Positions 42,585-52,171 of a stretch of DNA of 64,000 nt are shown here, one piece after another. The stretch's first letter is position 1. Every line of letters begins with the position of its first letter. This stretch comes from Bacillota bacterium (GTDB taxonomy: Bacteria; Bacillota; JADQBR01), in NCBI GenBank assembly GCA_016278515.1, contig JADQBR010000032.1, positions 1 to 64,000 of the forward strand. Direction: 5' to 3'. The notes beneath the pieces were generated by a model, which worked only from the letters and a program-made list of their open reading frames with translations, searched no databases and was not told the DNA's origin. A program made the translations under genes and the position numbers.

Positions 42585-43754
42585 CTAGAGGTTGCCGTAA
42601 TAAGCGTCTTCAAACAATTTCTTAATGTCCTGCAATGTGTTGCGACGCGGATTTGAGAAAACGTTTTTGCTTCTCATAGCATCTGCCGCAACCTTGTCCA
42701 ATTTATCTAAAGTCATACCAACGTCCTTAAGATTGGTAGGAATACCTACGTCAAGAGACAAAGACTGTACTGCATGCAGGGCCCTTTCCGCAGCCTGCAA
42801 CTCGTGAAGTCCCTCGATGCTCTCTCCCATAGCAGCAGCTATATCGGCAAACTTCCCCGGATTTGCGACTAGGTTAAACTTCATCACATAGGGCAACAGG
42901 ATGGCATTAGCTATACCGTGAGCAATATCGAATACCCCTCCCAAAGGATGCGCCATTGCATGAACCAACCCCAAGGAACCATTGGTAAACGCCGCACCGG
43001 CCATAGTGCTGGCAATAGCCATATTGCCGATGTATTTCAGATTATCTTGGTAATGTACTGCCGACCGCAAATTATTAACAATAAGCTCTATAGCATAGAT
43101 GGCGAAAGCATCACTCATAGGTTGAGCTTGTGCTGATACATAGGCCTCAATGGCATGAGTAAGAGCATCCAAGCCCGTAGAAGCAATCAAAGCAGGTGGC
43201 AGATCTTTCATTAAACCTGGGTCTATTATGGCAAGCTCCGGAATAAGGTCCCCGCTAAAGACAGCAAACTTAAACTGGTCTTCCTCATCTGTAATCACCG
43301 ATGACCAAGTCACCTCACTGCCGGTACCACAGGTGGTAGGTATAGCAATCAGCGGCAGAGTAGGTTTATTGATTTTACCTATTCCAGCATAATCCTTAAT
43401 ATTACCACCATGAGTGTAAACTACGTTAACGGCTTTGGCAGTGTCTATTGAACTTCCCCCACCCACTGCCAGCAATAGGTCGGCATTCACCATCGCCGCT
43501 ACTTCCGCTCCTTGAGCGACCACATTGGTAGGCGGGTTGGGGAGCACATCGGAAAAAACCTTAAAATCAATTCCTGCTTCACTTAATTTATCTTGGATAT
43601 CGCTCAAAAGCCCGGCGTCCATAATGCCTTTATCAGTAACGATTAGCACCTTGGAACCACCTAATTCCCGAACGTAGGCACCAATATTTAGTGCCTCTCC
43701 CTCACCAGAGACAACTCTTGTGTTCATTCTAAAAACCGCAGTCTTACTAAACAA
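42585..43754 (-). CDS. Iron-containing alcohol dehydrogenase
   Basis: A 389-residue group III (iron-activated) alcohol dehydrogenase that interconverts aldehydes and alcohols with NAD(P)H in the cytosol. The nucleotide site GGGSSIDTAK and metal ligands in STGLDALTHAIEAY (Asp, His) and GLVHAMAHPLGG ... DIAHG (two His) are present. TTG 43754 is the likely start, with GGGAGGAAATGAT before it; two upstream ATG codons fall in the ribosome site. Separated from the aldolase block by tRNA-Pro, so the link to that block is positional only. Confidence 0.93.
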   Translation of the reverse strand: MFSKTAVFRMNTRVVSGEGEALNIGAYVRELGGSKVLIVTDKGIMDAGLLSDIQDKLSEAGIDFKVFSDVLPNPPTNVVAQGAEVAAMVNADLLLAVGGGSSIDTAKAVNVVYTHGGNIKDYAGIGKINKPTLPLIAIPTTCGTGSEVTWSSVITDEEDQFKFAVFSGDLIPELAIIDPGLMKDLPPALIASTGLDALTHAIEAYVSAQAQPMSDAFAIYAIELIVNNLRSAVHYQDNLKYIGNMAIASTMAGAAFTNGSLGLVHAMAHPLGGVFDIAHGIANAILLPYVMKFNLVANPGKFADIAAAMGESIEGLHELQAAERALHAVQSLSLDVGIPTNLKDVGMTLDKLDKVAADAMRSKNVFSNPRRNTLQDIKKLFEDAYYGNL

Positions 43755-43867
43755 ATCATTTCCTCCCATCATTTATCAGTTTCGCTTTATATTTTAATAA
43801 ATAATTCGCTGCTTCACATGGAAAAACCTGCTGAAAAGGGTATAGGTCAACGTTTTTAAAAGAAAAT

Positions 43868-43906
43868 AAAAAACCTGAGTCCTTGAATGCAGAACCCAGG
43901 TTTTTT
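43868..43906 (-). terminator. Terminator after tRNA-Pro
   Basis: AAAACCTG / CAGGTTTT stem with a wide loop, TTTTTATTTTC following on the minus strand. Ends the tRNA transcript. Confidence 0.65.
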
Positions 43907-43970
43907 AACTGTATTTTTTTATCATGTCTACTTGACATGGGCCCTTCACAAATTGTGAAAGGTCTTTTTA

Positions 43971-44047
43971 TGGTCGGGGTGATAGGATTTGAACCTACGG
44001 CCTCTGCGTCCCGAACGCAGCGCTCTACCAAACTGAGCCACACCCCG
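43971..44047 (-). tRNA. tRNA-Pro (anticodon CGG)
   Basis: The minus strand folds into a full cloverleaf of 77 bases with encoded CCA: acceptor CGGGGTG ... CACCCCG, anticodon stem CTGCG / CGCAG with loop TTCGGGA (anticodon CGG, reads CCG), and T-loop GGTTCAAATCC. A 95-codon frame that crosses it is an artefact. Confidence 0.96.
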
Positions 44048-44075
44048 TAACATTCTTTAAATAAGTGACTATTAC

Positions 44076-44104
44076 ATTATACAAACCAACAAGTCCTATG
44101 TCAA
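44076..44104 (-). promoter_or_regulatory. Consensus promoter of tRNA-Pro
   Basis: A perfect TTGACA (44099-44104), 17 bases, and a perfect TATAAT (44076-44081) on the minus strand. The start of transcription is predicted about 22 bases before the tRNA. Confidence 0.88.
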
Positions 44105-44301
44105 TGCACAACGGAGGCTTCCTAATCATTGACATCAAACAGAAGGGTTTGCGCTCAGTTCTATTATTTTTTTGTAAAGTTAAATACCTTTCCCCGCAAA
44201 ACCAGTATTAAGTTTTATCCTATAATCGGAATAAGTCCGTCAGCCTCAGCAGTGCATTTTCACATAATAAGACTACCTGTTTCTAGCGTATCGTAGGTTC
44301 T

Positions 44302-45063
44302 TTATCCAATACTTTTTCGCACTTCGCGACAAGCCGCCGAAATAATACCAGTATCGTTACCATGAGCTAAGAACTTAACCCCTTCTCCAACCCACTTCTT
44401 TGCCCCTTCAATAGTGTCCGTGAAAGTCCCTGCAACTAGTCCTTTATTAGTTATCTTATTGACTGCTCGCCGCATAACTTCCAAAACATCAGGGTGACTT
44501 GTTTGCCCTGTTAAACCCAAGGATTGAGAAAGGTCATAAGGGCCTATAAACACCACATCTATGCCTGGGACCTCTAATATTTCATCCAGGTTATCAAGCC
44601 CCGCCTTCCCTTCAATCATCACTATAACCAGAGTTTCTTTATTAGCTAATTTAAAGTATTGGTTTTTATCAACTGCCGAATACTTCGCTGCCCCCACATA
44701 GCGACAGACTCCTCTACTGCCCTCGGGCCAAAACTTCGCACTTTGCACAGCAATCATGGCATTATCCGCGGAAGTTACCTGTGGGATAACAACCCCCGCG
44801 CAGCCAGTATCCATGGCTTGTTGTATCATAACCGGGTCAAGCTTGGGTACTCTTATCAAAGGTACAGCACCACCCACCAGAGCTCCCCGCACCAGTTGGT
44901 CTGTAACAGTTATGGAAAGCGGTCCGTGCTCCATATCCATAATTACAAACTCAAACCCGGAGTATCCGCATATTTCAGCAATAGCAATCGCTGGAATCTT
45001 TACGAATGGGCCGACGGTAACTTTACCTTCTTGCCATTTATCACGTAGCATATTAGCATTCAT
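44302..45063 (-). CDS. HpcH/HpaI family aldolase
   Basis: A 253-residue class II aldolase of the HpcH/HpaI family, which splits hydroxy-oxo acids to pyruvate (or a 2-oxo acid) and an aldehyde. The metal/oxyanion signature FVIMDMEHGPLSI, VVIPQVTSADNAM (active-site Gln) and FIGPYDLSQSLG (metal ligand Asp) are visible. ATG 45063 is the start, with GGGAGGG upstream. Last gene of the string that has Zn-ADH and aldehyde:ferredoxin oxidoreductase upstream, partners fit to process its aldehyde product. Confidence 0.9.
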   Translation of the reverse strand: MNANMLRDKWQEGKVTVGPFVKIPAIAIAEICGYSGFEFVIMDMEHGPLSITVTDQLVRGALVGGAVPLIRVPKLDPVMIQQAMDTGCAGVVIPQVTSADNAMIAVQSAKFWPEGSRGVCRYVGAAKYSAVDKNQYFKLANKETLVIVMIEGKAGLDNLDEILEVPGIDVVFIGPYDLSQSLGLTGQTSHPDVLEVMRRAVNKITNKGLVAGTFTDTIEGAKKWVGEGVKFLAHGNDTGIISAACREVRKSIG

Positions 45064-45148
45064 ATCGAGAACCCTCCCCACCTCAAATTTACTTGCATTA
45101 CGTAGAACTACAACATTTCCTTATATACCGAGGTAAATTCCAAAGTTC

Positions 45149-46165
45149 TTAAGGCTTTAACATTACTTTAACCGCATCAGGATTATTACAGACGGTTTCA
45201 AATGCTTTTTCTATATCATTTAATCCGAAAGTGTGAGTAATTAAGGGTTCCACATTTACTTGCCCCTTTGCCACCGGCCTTAGGGCCCACGGAGCCCAAA
45301 CCTGTCGTTCATTTTCCGTGTGATGGACCAGGCAGGTAGTACGGATATCAAAAGAGTCGTCATGCCAACGTCCGATATTTAGCTTTATCGGCTGGGTAAT
45401 ATAACTATAAAGCACTAATTTGCCATTATGCTTTAGCACTGCACTGGAGGTATTAACCGATTGTTCCGTTCCCGCCGCCTCCATTACTAAATCCGCGCCC
45501 TTGCCATTGGTTTCTTCAATTACCCCATTAATTACATTATCCTTGTCCACATTATATACAACGTCCGCGCCCATTTCTTTTGCCATCATTAACTTATCAT
45601 CTGATTTATCAATTGCAATAACTTTATAGGCGCCTCGTTTCTTTAAACCTTGGACCATGATAAGTCCAGCAAATCCGCTTCCCATTACCACAGCTGTATC
45701 TCCTAAATTAACCCCGGAAGTCATTACGGAATACATAGCACAGCCTATGGGTTCTCCCAAACATGCCAAACGCATATCCATACCTTCCGGTACTTTCTGA
45801 AGTCCGTTAACCGGGGCGACAAAGTAATCAGCATAAGTTCCGGCCCAACTGAAAGAAATTACTTTATCTCCAGGTTGATACTCATGGACCTTGCTACCAA
45901 CAGCCTCGACCGTTCCACCGCCTTCGTGTCCGATCCAAAACGGCATAGCCGGAACTTCCCTATTGCTGTATAATGGATTTCCTTTTCCGTGCATTGCCAT
46001 AGTATAGTGATCTTCTGCTACCTGACCTACGAATATATTTTTATCAGTACCGCAAATGGAAGCATATTCGGTCTTCACCAATACTTCATTAGCACCCACG
46101 GTCAGCTCTCGCTCCGTTAATTCCAGTTGCCCAGGTGCTTTCAGTAGCACTGCTCTTGTCTTCAT
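45149..46165 (-). CDS. Zinc-type medium-chain alcohol dehydrogenase
   Basis: A 338-residue MDR dehydrogenase. Catalytic zinc ligands are seen in SICGTD (Cys) and IGHEGGGTVEAVG (His-Glu); the NAD-binding fold follows at VVMGSGFAGLIMVQGLKKRGAYKVIAID. The four-Cys structural zinc lobe usual in many members is absent, which is odd but known in the family. ATG 46165 is chosen with AAAGGGG upstream. It follows the aldehyde oxidoreductase by 28 bases. Substrate unknown; an alcohol or hydroxyacid of the same pathway is likely. Confidence 0.88.
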   Translation of the reverse strand: MKTRAVLLKAPGQLELTERELTVGANEVLVKTEYASICGTDKNIFVGQVAEDHYTMAMHGKGNPLYSNREVPAMPFWIGHEGGGTVEAVGSKVHEYQPGDKVISFSWAGTYADYFVAPVNGLQKVPEGMDMRLACLGEPIGCAMYSVMTSGVNLGDTAVVMGSGFAGLIMVQGLKKRGAYKVIAIDKSDDKLMMAKEMGADVVYNVDKDNVINGVIEETNGKGADLVMEAAGTEQSVNTSSAVLKHNGKLVLYSYITQPIKLNIGRWHDDSFDIRTTCLVHHTENERQVWAPWALRPVAKGQVNVEPLITHTFGLNDIEKAFETVCNNPDAVKVMLKP

Positions 46166-46193
46166 TATTGCCAACCCCTTTCCGCCGGTTGTT

Positions 46194-47894
46194 TTAGTCT
46201 AAATCCTCATTAACCCAATCCAATTGCTCATCAGGTACGTCAAATACTGTGTCTGCCGCCGGCAGTACTTCCTTGGTGAAATATTCAGGCAGCCGGTCAT
46301 CCTTGGCGGTAAAGCCTGCAGATTTATTAAAAGAACGTTCTATGCGTAAGACCTCTGTACCAATGGAGGTCAAGTCTTCATCTGTAAAAGTCCAGCCGTA
46401 ACGGCTGTTCAACATATCGACTAACACTGGTCGAACCGACATTAGGCCACCCATACTAAACATACATAGTCCTAGTGTATCAAATATAGGCACAGTTCTT
46501 TGACTTTTCTGAGCCGCAGGTGCTTGGACTGCCGGATTCCTATGGTCAACAGGTGCTCGCAATGTGGTACCTGCAGTATGATCAGCACCCATAGGTGAAG
46601 TCGCATAAGTAACTCCCAGCCCTTTTAGTCCTCTTGGGTCATAGGCTGGCATTGCTTGCCCTTTAACCGTGGGAATTCTTTTAACACCTAAAACCTTCCC
46701 TGTGATTTCGGCACCATTGCCTAATAACCGACCGAGTACTTCATGTCTCTCAGTAATGGATTTAATCGCCTTGAGGGCTTTAGGCCCATCACCGAATTCC
46801 AAAATACCCGCTTCCATGGCCACACCCAGTGCGGCACCAGTATCAATGGTGTCTATACCAATGTCATTGCATACATAGTTTAATTCGGCAATCATGTCCA
46901 AATCATCAATTCCCAAGTTCGAGCCCATTAGACCAATAGTTTCGTATTCCAATGGCGCCACAATCTCTTTGCCGTTCTCATCAGGGTAGATGTTAGAACA
47001 GGCAATAACGCATCCGGCCATACAACGATGGCTAGGACTCCCTTGACGTTCTATAATAGTTTCCCGCACTGTTTCGCCGGAGATCTTATCTGCTCCTTCA
47101 AAAACTCCCTCACTAAAGTTGCGGGTAGGTAGGCATCCAAGGGTATTGGTCTTATTTACCAGAGCAGCTGTTCCATAGTCTGTAAAGCCTTTTGTGCCAG
47201 GATTATCAGTAATAGCTTTTATTGCGGCCTTAGCATTATCCATAAAAGCTTTTTTATCAGCATAATTCACGTTGTCTTCTTTTGCATCCATGACAACAAT
47301 CGCTTTTAAGCCTTTTGTCCCCATTACTGCACCAAGCCCTCCGCGGCCACTCATACGGCTCGGTCTTCCTTCAGGGTCATTATTAGCAATACATGCGGCA
47401 CGCAATCCCATTTCACCGGCTGGTCCGACAGAAATATAGGCATTTCTGTTGCCATACTTCTCGGAGAGTTCATTTACCAACTGGTAATTGCCCATACCAA
47501 CATAGTCTTTTGCATCTAGCAATTCGCCTTTTGTCCCGTTAATTACCAATATAAAAGGTCCTTCTGCCTTTCCTTCAAGTACTACAGCCCTGATTCCGGA
47601 TTTAGCTAACTTCTGAGCAGCCACACCACCGGCGTTGCTCTCCTTAATCGTACCCGTCAATGGGCTTTTGGCACCAATAGAAAGTCTGCCTGAGCAGGGT
47701 GCCGGGGTACCTGCTAACAGGCCAGCTGCAATCACTAATTTATTGCTGTCGCCCAACGGATCGCAGTCTGCTGGTACTTCATCCCTAATTATCCTCGATG
47801 TCAACATTCTTCCGCCCAGCTTTGCGTACATCTCAGGAATCTTTTCGCTTGTTATAGCCTTTGCTGTCATATCTACTCTCAAAATATTTTGCAT
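46194..47894 (-). CDS. Aldehyde:ferredoxin oxidoreductase family protein (tungstopterin)
   Basis: A 566-residue AOR-family enzyme that oxidises aldehydes to acids with reduction of ferredoxin (or the reverse), carrying tungsten- or molybdenum-bispyranopterin and a [4Fe-4S] cluster. The pterin domain is plain (GRMLTSRIIRDEVP, SGRLSIGAKSPLTG) and the cluster Cys motif CMAGCVIAC is seen near 300, with another Cys at LGLCMFS. Slightly shorter than Pyrococcus AOR. No MoaD-like or cofactor gene is adjacent. Linked by position to FAH hydrolase, ADH and aldolase genes. Confidence 0.92.
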   Translation of the reverse strand: MQNILRVDMTAKAITSEKIPEMYAKLGGRMLTSRIIRDEVPADCDPLGDSNKLVIAAGLLAGTPAPCSGRLSIGAKSPLTGTIKESNAGGVAAQKLAKSGIRAVVLEGKAEGPFILVINGTKGELLDAKDYVGMGNYQLVNELSEKYGNRNAYISVGPAGEMGLRAACIANNDPEGRPSRMSGRGGLGAVMGTKGLKAIVVMDAKEDNVNYADKKAFMDNAKAAIKAITDNPGTKGFTDYGTAALVNKTNTLGCLPTRNFSEGVFEGADKISGETVRETIIERQGSPSHRCMAGCVIACSNIYPDENGKEIVAPLEYETIGLMGSNLGIDDLDMIAELNYVCNDIGIDTIDTGAALGVAMEAGILEFGDGPKALKAIKSITERHEVLGRLLGNGAEITGKVLGVKRIPTVKGQAMPAYDPRGLKGLGVTYATSPMGADHTAGTTLRAPVDHRNPAVQAPAAQKSQRTVPIFDTLGLCMFSMGGLMSVRPVLVDMLNSRYGWTFTDEDLTSIGTEVLRIERSFNKSAGFTAKDDRLPEYFTKEVLPAADTVFDVPDEQLDWVNEDLD

Positions 47895-47931
47895 TTCTAA
47901 GCACCTCCCGTTTTTTTAAGATAATTGTCCA

Positions 47932-48828
47932 CTAAATATTTCTCGCTACGTTCCGAAGAAGTCCCAGGTTATCGATCTCAATCTCAATTAGATCTCCATC
48001 AGCTAGCGAAAATTCATTAGGCGGTACAATACAAGTCCCGGTCAGCAATACAGTGCCTGGTAATATTACGTTATCCCTCTTAAGAAAGGAGATAAGTTCA
48101 TCATAACTTCGCTTCAGTTGGGAAGTATTAGCGGAATCTTCAAATATTTTTTCTCCACCACGATATATACGGCAAGCAATATTAAGATTGCAGGAGTCCC
48201 GAATTTCGTCCTTAGTTACCAACATAGGCCCGATGGAACAACAATTTTTAAAAATCTTTGCTTGGGGTAGATAAAGCGGATTTTCTCCTTCAATATCACG
48301 CGAGCTTTGGTCATTTCCAATGACAAAACCCATGATTTCCGAATCGGCGTCTAATACTAACCCTAACTCAGGCTCAGGAACCATCCATGTAGAATCATTA
48401 CGAATACCGACCCAATTATTTGGTCCTACCACCCGGCTGTTAGCAGCATTCCCCTTTATAAATAACTCGGGTCTTTCTGCCTCATAAATATGATCATAGA
48501 TTGTTTTTGACTGAGTTTCAAACTCTCGTGCCTCTCTACTGCGCAAGTAGGTTACACCACAAGCCCATACTTCAGGCGGGTCAAAAGGAGTAATTAAGTA
48601 CGGCTGTTCCTCATTTGGCTCGGTATCTAAATCAGTAAAAGAATATTTTTCTAATGAATTCAGTTCTTTTCCTGCTAATAATCCCACTGTAACTTGATGA
48701 TTTTTTATCAAATCCGTTAATGAATCTACATTTTCTGGCATTAGTGGCGTGATATCATATACCATTTCTTCTGAAACCAATCCTACTCTTATCTGTTTAT
48801 TTGTAAGAAGAAATCTCACAAACTTCAT
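47932..48828 (-). CDS. Fumarylacetoacetate hydrolase family protein
   Basis: A 298-residue enzyme of the FAH fold, which includes hydrolases of C-C bonds, oxaloacetate or acylpyruvate decarboxylases/hydrolases and hydratases. The metal-binding Glu/Asp set is in EPELGLVLD, and the C-terminal VLLTGTCIVPPNEFSLADGDLIEIEIDNLG is normal. Begins the block upstream of aldehyde:ferredoxin oxidoreductase and after TctA. Presumed to act on an oxo-acid intermediate of the pathway. Confidence 0.88.
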   Translation of the reverse strand: MKFVRFLLTNKQIRVGLVSEEMVYDITPLMPENVDSLTDLIKNHQVTVGLLAGKELNSLEKYSFTDLDTEPNEEQPYLITPFDPPEVWACGVTYLRSREAREFETQSKTIYDHIYEAERPELFIKGNAANSRVVGPNNWVGIRNDSTWMVPEPELGLVLDADSEIMGFVIGNDQSSRDIEGENPLYLPQAKIFKNCCSIGPMLVTKDEIRDSCNLNIACRIYRGGEKIFEDSANTSQLKRSYDELISFLKRDNVILPGTVLLTGTCIVPPNEFSLADGDLIEIEIDNLGLLRNVARNI

Positions 48829-49007
48829 ATTATCACCTCTCAGTCTGATAAACTATCATATCGATATATCTAATTCTATTGTTAACGTGTTTATGCCCTA
48901 ACACTAGCCAGCATTTACGGCCGTCCCTTTATCCTTTACGCTAAGCCTAGGTATTATATGCCAATTAAAATTATTATTATTTCACAGTAATCGTCATATA
49001 ATATACT

Positions 49008-50525
49008 TTAAGCTGGAGTACCACCCGATGTTTCTGCTTTTTTCTTTTTATACAAACCAATAATTGGCGGCAGGATAAAGAATAACATCATCATTGACAG
49101 CAACGTAGCTGAAATAGGTCTCGTAAAGAAAATAGTCGGGTCACCCATAGACATATCAAATGACTGGCGCAACGAAGTTTCAATCCGAGGCGTTAAAACA
49201 AAGGCTAATAGCAAAGGTGCCACAGGGAACTTATACTTTTGTATAATAAAACCAATAACGCCAACTATCAACATCATGTACACATCAAACATATTGTTAT
49301 TTACACTGTAAGCGCCGACTATGCAAACTGCTGTTATCACCGGCACCATAACGGCTGTCGGCACCCGCAAAATATAAATTAAGAACGGGATCATTGCTAA
49401 TGCCATCAGTAGTACAATCGCATTACCAATATACATTGAAGCAATTAGACCCCAGAAAAACTCCGGTTCATTTGTTACCAGCAAAGGTCCTGGGGTCAAC
49501 CCCCACATCATCAAACCACCTAACAGTACGGCAGAAGTACCTGAACCCGGGATACCCAGCGACAAAAGCGGCGCAAATGATCCTGCAGCTGCCGAGTTGT
49601 TACCTGCTTCAGCAGCTGCAACTCCCTCAATAACACCAGTTCCCATTTTCTCTTTATTCTTTCCAATCTTCTTTTGTAGGATATATGTCATAAATGATCC
49701 GGTAGTAGCACCAGCCCCAGGGAGAATACCGACAAAAGTACCAAGGACGCCAGAGCGGATTGCCGGAGGAATAACTCGCTTAATCTCACTCTTACTCAAG
49801 AGACTTTCTCTGATAGTTAACCTTTTGTCAATAGTTAGATCTCCTTTTCTGAAAGTCATCATTTCCATTACCTGACTAAAACCAAACATACCAATAACCA
49901 GCGGAATGAAAGCAATACCGGCAAGCAAGTTTGTAGAACCAAAAGCAAAACGAGACTGACCCAAGGTCATACTAACACCAACTGTGGCCAGCAATATTCC
50001 TAAAAAAGTAGTTGTTAAGCCTTTTAATGGGCTGTCACCTAACAACCAACCTATGGAACAAAGGGCAAAGAGAATTAAGGAGAAAACTTCTGGCGGGCCA
50101 AAAGCCAAACCAATAGTTGCCAATGCAGGGCCCATAAAGGTTAATATGATAATGCCAATTGTCCCGCCAATAAATGAAGAAATATTTGAGGTGAATAAAG
50201 CTTTACCGGCTTTTCCCTGTTTAGAAAGAGGGTACCCGTCCAAAGCTGTCATTACCGCCGGAGAATCTCCGGGTATATTTAATAAGATAGCACTGTAGGA
50301 ACCGCCATACATATTGGCATAGTAAATAGCGGCCAGCATAATAATCGCTGTAGTCGGCGGCATCCCGAAAGTTAAAGGCAGCAATAAAGCTACTCCGGTT
50401 ACTGACCCGAGGCCCGGCATGGCACCAACAATTATTCCTAAAACAGCACCGAACATAGCTGCAAAAAAGTTCTGCAATGAAAGAGCTGTACCAAAACCCT
50501 GAAGTAATAAATCAAAACTTTCCAT
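49008..50525 (-). CDS. tctA: Tripartite tricarboxylate transporter permease TctA
   Basis: A 505-residue large permease of a TTT system with about eleven or twelve hydrophobic segments. Family signatures: GAMPGLGSVTGVALLLPLTFGM, ILLNIPGDSPAVMTALDGYPL and SFAPLLSLGIPGSGTSAVLLGGL. ATG 50525 is used, AAGGGG upstream. It imports a tri- or dicarboxylate with TctB and the receptor TctC. Nine genes around it on the same strand suggest the solute is broken down locally. Confidence 0.95.
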   Translation of the reverse strand: MESFDLLLQGFGTALSLQNFFAAMFGAVLGIIVGAMPGLGSVTGVALLLPLTFGMPPTTAIIMLAAIYYANMYGGSYSAILLNIPGDSPAVMTALDGYPLSKQGKAGKALFTSNISSFIGGTIGIIILTFMGPALATIGLAFGPPEVFSLILFALCSIGWLLGDSPLKGLTTTFLGILLATVGVSMTLGQSRFAFGSTNLLAGIAFIPLVIGMFGFSQVMEMMTFRKGDLTIDKRLTIRESLLSKSEIKRVIPPAIRSGVLGTFVGILPGAGATTGSFMTYILQKKIGKNKEKMGTGVIEGVAAAEAGNNSAAAGSFAPLLSLGIPGSGTSAVLLGGLMMWGLTPGPLLVTNEPEFFWGLIASMYIGNAIVLLMALAMIPFLIYILRVPTAVMVPVITAVCIVGAYSVNNNMFDVYMMLIVGVIGFIIQKYKFPVAPLLLAFVLTPRIETSLRQSFDMSMGDPTIFFTRPISATLLSMMMLFFILPPIIGLYKKKKAETSGGTPA

Positions 50526-50543
50526 GCTTAACACCCCTTATTG

Positions 50544-50966
50544 TTAGATTCCAAATAAACCAGTCGGCATCGGGACTTGCAGCCAAAGAGAAAATACGCC
50601 TAAAACAAATATGGATACACCTAAACCGATTATCCCAGCCTTTACATAAGTACGTTGCTCCATAAACCTCAACCACCCAAAAACGAATAGGCCAGTAGCG
50701 ATAATCATTCCCAAAAATTTAATCATGAGAATAGTGATTACTACGCCTGCTACGGGGAAAAATGCTTTTATTTCGATACTATCCTTAATTTCCTCATTCT
50801 TGAGTATTACGACGACCGCCGTCAGCATCAACAATATACCTACTACAACTGGAATAAAACCCCCGCCGGGACCATCTTCAATCCACAAGCCGTATTCAGT
50901 CAAACCCAAGAAAGCCCAAACACCACCTACCAACAGTAAAAAAACGGCAATAATTCGTTCCGTCAT
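50544..50966 (-). CDS. tctB: Tripartite tricarboxylate transporter small permease TctB
   Basis: A 140-residue small membrane subunit with four hydrophobic segments, fitting the TctB family (PGGGFIPVVVGILLMLTAVVVI). ATG 50966 is used with GGAGGG upstream. Ends 18 bases before TctA and partners it. Confidence 0.9.
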   Translation of the reverse strand: MTERIIAVFLLLVGGVWAFLGLTEYGLWIEDGPGGGFIPVVVGILLMLTAVVVILKNEEIKDSIEIKAFFPVAGVVITILMIKFLGMIIATGLFVFGWLRFMEQRTYVKAGIIGLGVSIFVLGVFSLWLQVPMPTGLFGI

Positions 50967-51003
50967 TGCAATCACCCTCCTTTTTCAGACAACTCGCCAA
51001 TAA

Positions 51004-52002
51004 TTATTTTACATTATTAGTTTTTGCCATTTTAGCTGCGATTTTTACTGCCTGTTCTGTTGCATCAATATTCGCGATTCCCTTACCCACAATGTCAAAA
51101 GCAGTACCATGGCAAGGTGTAGTAATCGGATATGGCTGACCCGCAGCAACAGTAACCCCATATTGAAACCCTTTTAATTTCATGGCAATCTGCCCTTGGT
51201 CATGATACATAGTTACCACCGCATCATACTGACCATTAAATGCATTAAGAAAAATTGTATCACTCGGGTGCGGACCTGTTACAGCAATGCTCTTATCTTG
51301 AGCCTCTTTAACTGCAGGCCCTATTAAGTCTAACTCTTCCCTCCCGCACAGGCCGCCTTCCCCTCCATGAGGATTTATAGCTGAAACCGCAATACGTGGC
51401 TTATTGAAACCAGCACGTGACAAAGTATCATGAGCCAGCTCTATCGCGCCAACCACCTTGTCTATGCTAATATTGCCTGCTACATCCTTTAGCGGAATAT
51501 GACTAGTCACCCTTGATGTCCATAAATCGTTAAGCATATTCATTTCACCATAAAGCCCCGTAGTTTCAAGATAATGCGTAAAAATCTTATGTTCGTCCTT
51601 AAAGTCGTAACCGCCACGCTGTAGCGCTTCTTTATTCAGCGGTGCATACATAAACCCTGCAATCTCACCCCGTTGACACAGTTTCATGGCAGTTGTCAAC
51701 TGACCACCTGTTATCCGTCCGGAAGATTCGTTAACTTCACCCAATTTAATTTCTGCTGGGTCTAAATTTTTTAAATCGATCATGGGGAGTTCCTCACCCC
51801 AGGATGCCTGTGCTGCGCATTCAACTATTTTAACTGAAAAATCCACGCCTGCAATTTCCTTACCCATCTGTAACACACGCGCATCACCTAATAATATAGG
51901 ACGGCAGTATGGTGACAATTTGTTGTAATAACACATTTTAGCAATGATTTCCGGTCCAATTCCGGTTGCCTCACCTAACAATATACCTAAAATGGGTTTC
52001 AT
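51004..52002 (-). CDS. PdxA-like NAD-dependent dehydrogenase (PdxA2-type)
   Basis: A 332-residue member of the PdxA family. True PdxA acts in vitamin B6 synthesis, but PdxA2-like members found with catabolic transporters dehydrogenate and decarboxylate 4-phospho-threonate/erythronate or a terephthalate diol. Visible: GEATGIGPEIIAK, metal-binding His in EHKIFTHYLETTG and VTMYHDQGQIAMK, and GTAFDIVGKGIA. The position inside a TctABC gene string argues for a catabolic role. No DUF1537 kinase, the usual PdxA2 partner, is next to it. Confidence 0.88.
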   Translation of the reverse strand: MKPILGILLGEATGIGPEIIAKMCYYNKLSPYCRPILLGDARVLQMGKEIAGVDFSVKIVECAAQASWGEELPMIDLKNLDPAEIKLGEVNESSGRITGGQLTTAMKLCQRGEIAGFMYAPLNKEALQRGGYDFKDEHKIFTHYLETTGLYGEMNMLNDLWTSRVTSHIPLKDVAGNISIDKVVGAIELAHDTLSRAGFNKPRIAVSAINPHGGEGGLCGREELDLIGPAVKEAQDKSIAVTGPHPSDTIFLNAFNGQYDAVVTMYHDQGQIAMKLKGFQYGVTVAAGQPYPITTPCHGTAFDIVGKGIANIDATEQAVKIAAKMAKTNNVK

Positions 52003-52097
52003 ATAACTTCCACCCTCTTATTGAATTAAAAATTTTTTAAAAAAACCAAATCCAAATTCCATTTGCTTATTATAAATAGAAAGGGTGAAAAGCAGAG

Positions 52098-52121
52098 GGT
52101 TTCTAGTAAATACTAGAAACC
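52098..52121 (-). terminator. Strong hairpin between tctC and the PdxA-like gene
   Basis: A 10-bp perfect stem GGTTTCTAGT / ACTAGAAACC with a 4-base loop right after the tctC gene. The tail is CTCTGCTTTTC, so it may partly terminate or shield the receptor mRNA, giving more TctC than permease. Confidence 0.6.
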
Positions 52122-52171
52122 TTCTCTACTTCACAGAAACACCCTAAAAGGATTGAACCTCTTTGCTTTAC

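Noticed and set aside
43756-44043. A 95-codon minus-strand frame overlapping Fe-ADH start and tRNA-Pro
   Set aside because: It translates the tRNA (VRDAEAVGSNPITPT is the usual tRNA artefact) and has no ribosome site.
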